5,969 bases of DNA from DATLFQ01 sp035540915 (GTDB taxonomy: Bacteria > Actinomycetota > Acidimicrobiia > Acidimicrobiales > GCA-2861595): positions 1 to 5,969 of the forward strand of contig DATLFQ010000030.1 of NCBI GenBank assembly GCA_035540915.1, in the 5' to 3' direction. The position numbers and the translations under genes were made by a program. Shown here piece after piece: positions 4,696-5,969 of this stretch. Below the pieces are notes generated by a model, which was given only the letters and a program-made list of their open reading frames with translations, had not been told where the DNA came from and searched no databases. The stretch's first letter is position 1, and each line of letters starts with the position of its first letter.

Positions 4696-5727
4696 GTGCG
4701 GGTGGGCGTACTGACCGGTGGCGGTGACTGTCCGGGCCTCAATGCCGTCATCCGGGCCATCGTGCGCAAGGGCGAACGGGAGTACGGCGACGAACTGGTC
4801 GGCTTCCGGGACGGGTGGCGCGGCGTCATCGAAGGGCGGACCAGCCCGCTCGACGTCGAGCGCTGCCGCGGGATCCTCCCCCGGGGGGGCACCATCCTCG
4901 GGTCCTCGCGCACCAATCCCTACCGGATCGAGGGCGACGTCCGGCGGGCGCTCGACACCCTGGCCGACATGAAGATGGATGCCCTGATCGCCATCGGCGG
5001 TGAGGACACGTTGGGCGTGGCCCACCGACTCGGCCAGGACGGCGCCTCGGTGGTGGGCGTGCCCAAGACCATCGACAACGACCTGTCGGCCACCGAGTTG
5101 ACCTTCGGGTTCCACACTGCCGTGCAAATCTGCGTCGACGCCATCGACCGGTTGCACACAACGGCGGAGTCGCACGACCGCGTGATGGTGTGCGAGGTGA
5201 TGGGCCGCCACGCCGGCTGGATCGCGACCTACGCCGGCTTGGCCGGCGGAGCGGCCGAGATCCTCATCCCCGAGCAGCCCTTCGACATCGCCGAGGTGAC
5301 GGACCGCATCCGCCGCCGCCACGAGCGGGGTCGCTACGCGTCCATCGTGGTGGTGGCCGAGGGGGCCACGCCGAAGCAGGGCACCCTGGCCCTGGCCTCG
5401 GGCGAGCGGGACCAGTTCGGCCACGTCCGCCTGGGCGGGATCGGCACCGTCGTCGCCACCGAGATCGAGCGCCGCACGGGCTACGAGACCCGGGTGACCA
5501 TCCTCGGCCACATCCAGCGGGGCGGCACGCCGACCGCGTTCGACCGGGTGCTGGCCACCCGATTCGGCATCGCCGCTATCGAGGCGGTGCACGACGGCGC
5601 CTTCGGCCACATGGTGGCCCTGCAGGGAGGCCACGTCGTCCGCGTGCCCCTGGAGGCGGCCGTCGCCGAGCTGAAGACGGTCGACCCGGGCGACTTCGCC
5701 CGGGTGGCCGGGCCCTTCTTCGGCTGA
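4696..5727 (+). CDS. pfkA: 6-phosphofructokinase, predicted pyrophosphate-dependent (group III type)
   Basis: Phosphorylates fructose 6-phosphate to fructose 1,6-bisphosphate in glycolysis; the PPi enzymes are reversible. Product 343 residues. Seen, with numbering that coincides with E. coli PfkA: GGGDCPGLNAVIR (8-20) for the phosphate donor, GSSRTNP (69-75), GGEDTLG (101-107), PKTIDND (123-129) with catalytic D127, MGRHAGW (169-175) and GHIQRGG (271-277) binding the sugar phosphate. Donor choice is set at two positions: D104 (Gly in ATP enzymes) and K124 (Gly in classical ATP-PFKs). Asp104 plus Lys124 is the PPi pattern, as in the Amycolatopsis methanolica enzyme, whereas the closely similar Streptomyces ATP-PFK keeps Gly104. 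PPi use is therefore predicted, not proven. The GTG at 4696 starts the canonical MRVGVLTGG. The gene stands alone, probably with its own leaderless promoter. Confidence 0.95.
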   Translation: MRVGVLTGGGDCPGLNAVIRAIVRKGEREYGDELVGFRDGWRGVIEGRTSPLDVERCRGILPRGGTILGSSRTNPYRIEGDVRRALDTLADMKMDALIAIGGEDTLGVAHRLGQDGASVVGVPKTIDNDLSATELTFGFHTAVQICVDAIDRLHTTAESHDRVMVCEVMGRHAGWIATYAGLAGGAAEILIPEQPFDIAEVTDRIRRRHERGRYASIVVVAEGATPKQGTLALASGERDQFGHVRLGGIGTVVATEIERRTGYETRVTILGHIQRGGTPTAFDRVLATRFGIAAIEAVHDGAFGHMVALQGGHVVRVPLEAAVAELKTVDPGDFARVAGPFFG

Positions 5728-5763
5728 GGGCGGCGCCCGCCCCACCGACCAGCCGTGACGGCT
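5728..5763. terminator. short hairpins between convergent pfkA and phosphatase genes
   Basis: Two small perfect stems fill the 35-bp gap: GGGCG/CGCCC (5728-5732 with 5738-5742, 5-nt loop) directly after the pfkA stop, and AGCCG/CGGCT (5751-5755 with 5759-5763, 3-nt loop) next to the opposing stop. Neither has a T-tract. They may act as weak terminators for the two converging genes. Confidence 0.3.
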
Positions 5764-5969
5764 CAGCCGGCGGCGCCGCAGCGGGTGAGCAGTTCGACCA
5801 GCGACCCGTGCAGGGGTCGAGGGGCGGCCACGACCGTGCCGTTGCCGAGCGTGGACACCGCAGCCCCCGCCTCCACCGCGACCAGCGTGCCGGCCGCCCA
5901 GTCCCAGGGCTGCAGGCCCCGCTCGTAGTAGGCGTCGAGCCGGCCCAGGGCCACCCAGCACAGGTCGAG
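5763..5969 (-). CDS. inositol monophosphatase-family phosphatase, C-terminal fragment (5' end outside window)
   Basis: A Mg-dependent phosphomonoesterase of the IMPase superfamily (inositol-1-phosphatase, SuhB or HisN-type histidinol phosphatase). Only the last 68 codons are present; the frame stays open to the window edge, so the GTG at 5954 is not the start. Seen: LCWVALGRLDAYYERGLQPWDWAAGTLVAVEAGAAVS in two adjoining blocks. These are the family's C-terminal motif, with the Asp of WDxAAG as metal ligand and the following EAG turn. The last helix (PLHGSLVELLTRCG) is typical. The substrate cannot be decided because the N-terminal metal site and specificity loops lie outside the window. Convergent with pfkA. 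Confidence 0.88.
   Translation of the reverse strand, partial: LDLCWVALGRLDAYYERGLQPWDWAAGTLVAVEAGAAVSTLGNGTVVAAPRPLHGSLVELLTRCGAAG

Noticed and set aside
4509..4916. Upstream extension of the BldC-like frame into the pfkA coding region
   Set aside because: The extra residues are low-complexity and overlap the start of pfkA on the other strand. BldC-family proteins are about 70 residues and the GTG at 4508 has a suitable ribosome binding site.
5763..5954. A complete 63-residue protein starting at the GTG at 5954
   Set aside because: The IMPase-family motif continues upstream of this GTG in the same open frame (LDLCW), so it is the C-terminus of a larger gene cut by the window edge.

Overview
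The window is very GC-rich chromosomal DNA with densely packed housekeeping genes. It uses GTG as well as ATG starts and contains a BldC-type regulator, a Gram-positive-type DapE and a lexA/LysM divergent pair. Together these point to an actinobacterium. The DapD is of the proteobacterial (E. coli-like) type rather than the mycobacterial type, which suggests a deep-branching actinobacterial lineage such as Acidimicrobiia; that placement is an inference. No mobile element, CRISPR array, tRNA or rRNA is visible.

Layout. At 1-1613 (+) is the end of a lysine/diaminopimelate operon: the C-terminal half of dapD, followed through an ATGA overlap by a complete dapE. At 1664-3010 (+) is a secreted, membrane-anchored subtilisin-family (S8) protease with a proline-rich linker. 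It runs tail-to-tail into lexA (2994-3635, -), and the two coding ends overlap by 17 bp. A 195-bp divergent control region (3636-3830) separates lexA from a small single-pass LysM protein (3831-4214, +). This region holds three LexA (SOS) boxes. A strong hairpin lies between the LysM gene and a convergent BldC-like small DNA-binding protein (4287-4508, -). A 187-bp divergent region then leads to a phosphofructokinase gene (4696-5727, +), whose active-site residues predict pyrophosphate rather than ATP as phosphoryl donor and which appears to be transcribed leaderless. The right edge (5763-5969, -) is the C-terminus of an inositol monophosphatase-family enzyme.

How the parts work together. The most coherent system is the SOS module. 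LexA represses itself and, by position of the boxes, the divergent LysM gene. The arrangement parallels lexA/yneA in Bacillus, lexA/Rv2719c (chiZ) in mycobacteria and lexA/divS in corynebacteria, so the LysM protein is a good candidate for the DNA-damage-induced cell-division inhibitor of this organism. The other genes are metabolic (meso-DAP/lysine synthesis, glycolysis, phosphomonoester hydrolysis) and show no obvious functional link to the SOS pair. I see no wholly new system; the notable points are the three-box SOS control region, the divergent LysM effector, the predicted PPi-dependent phosphofructokinase and the protease architecture.
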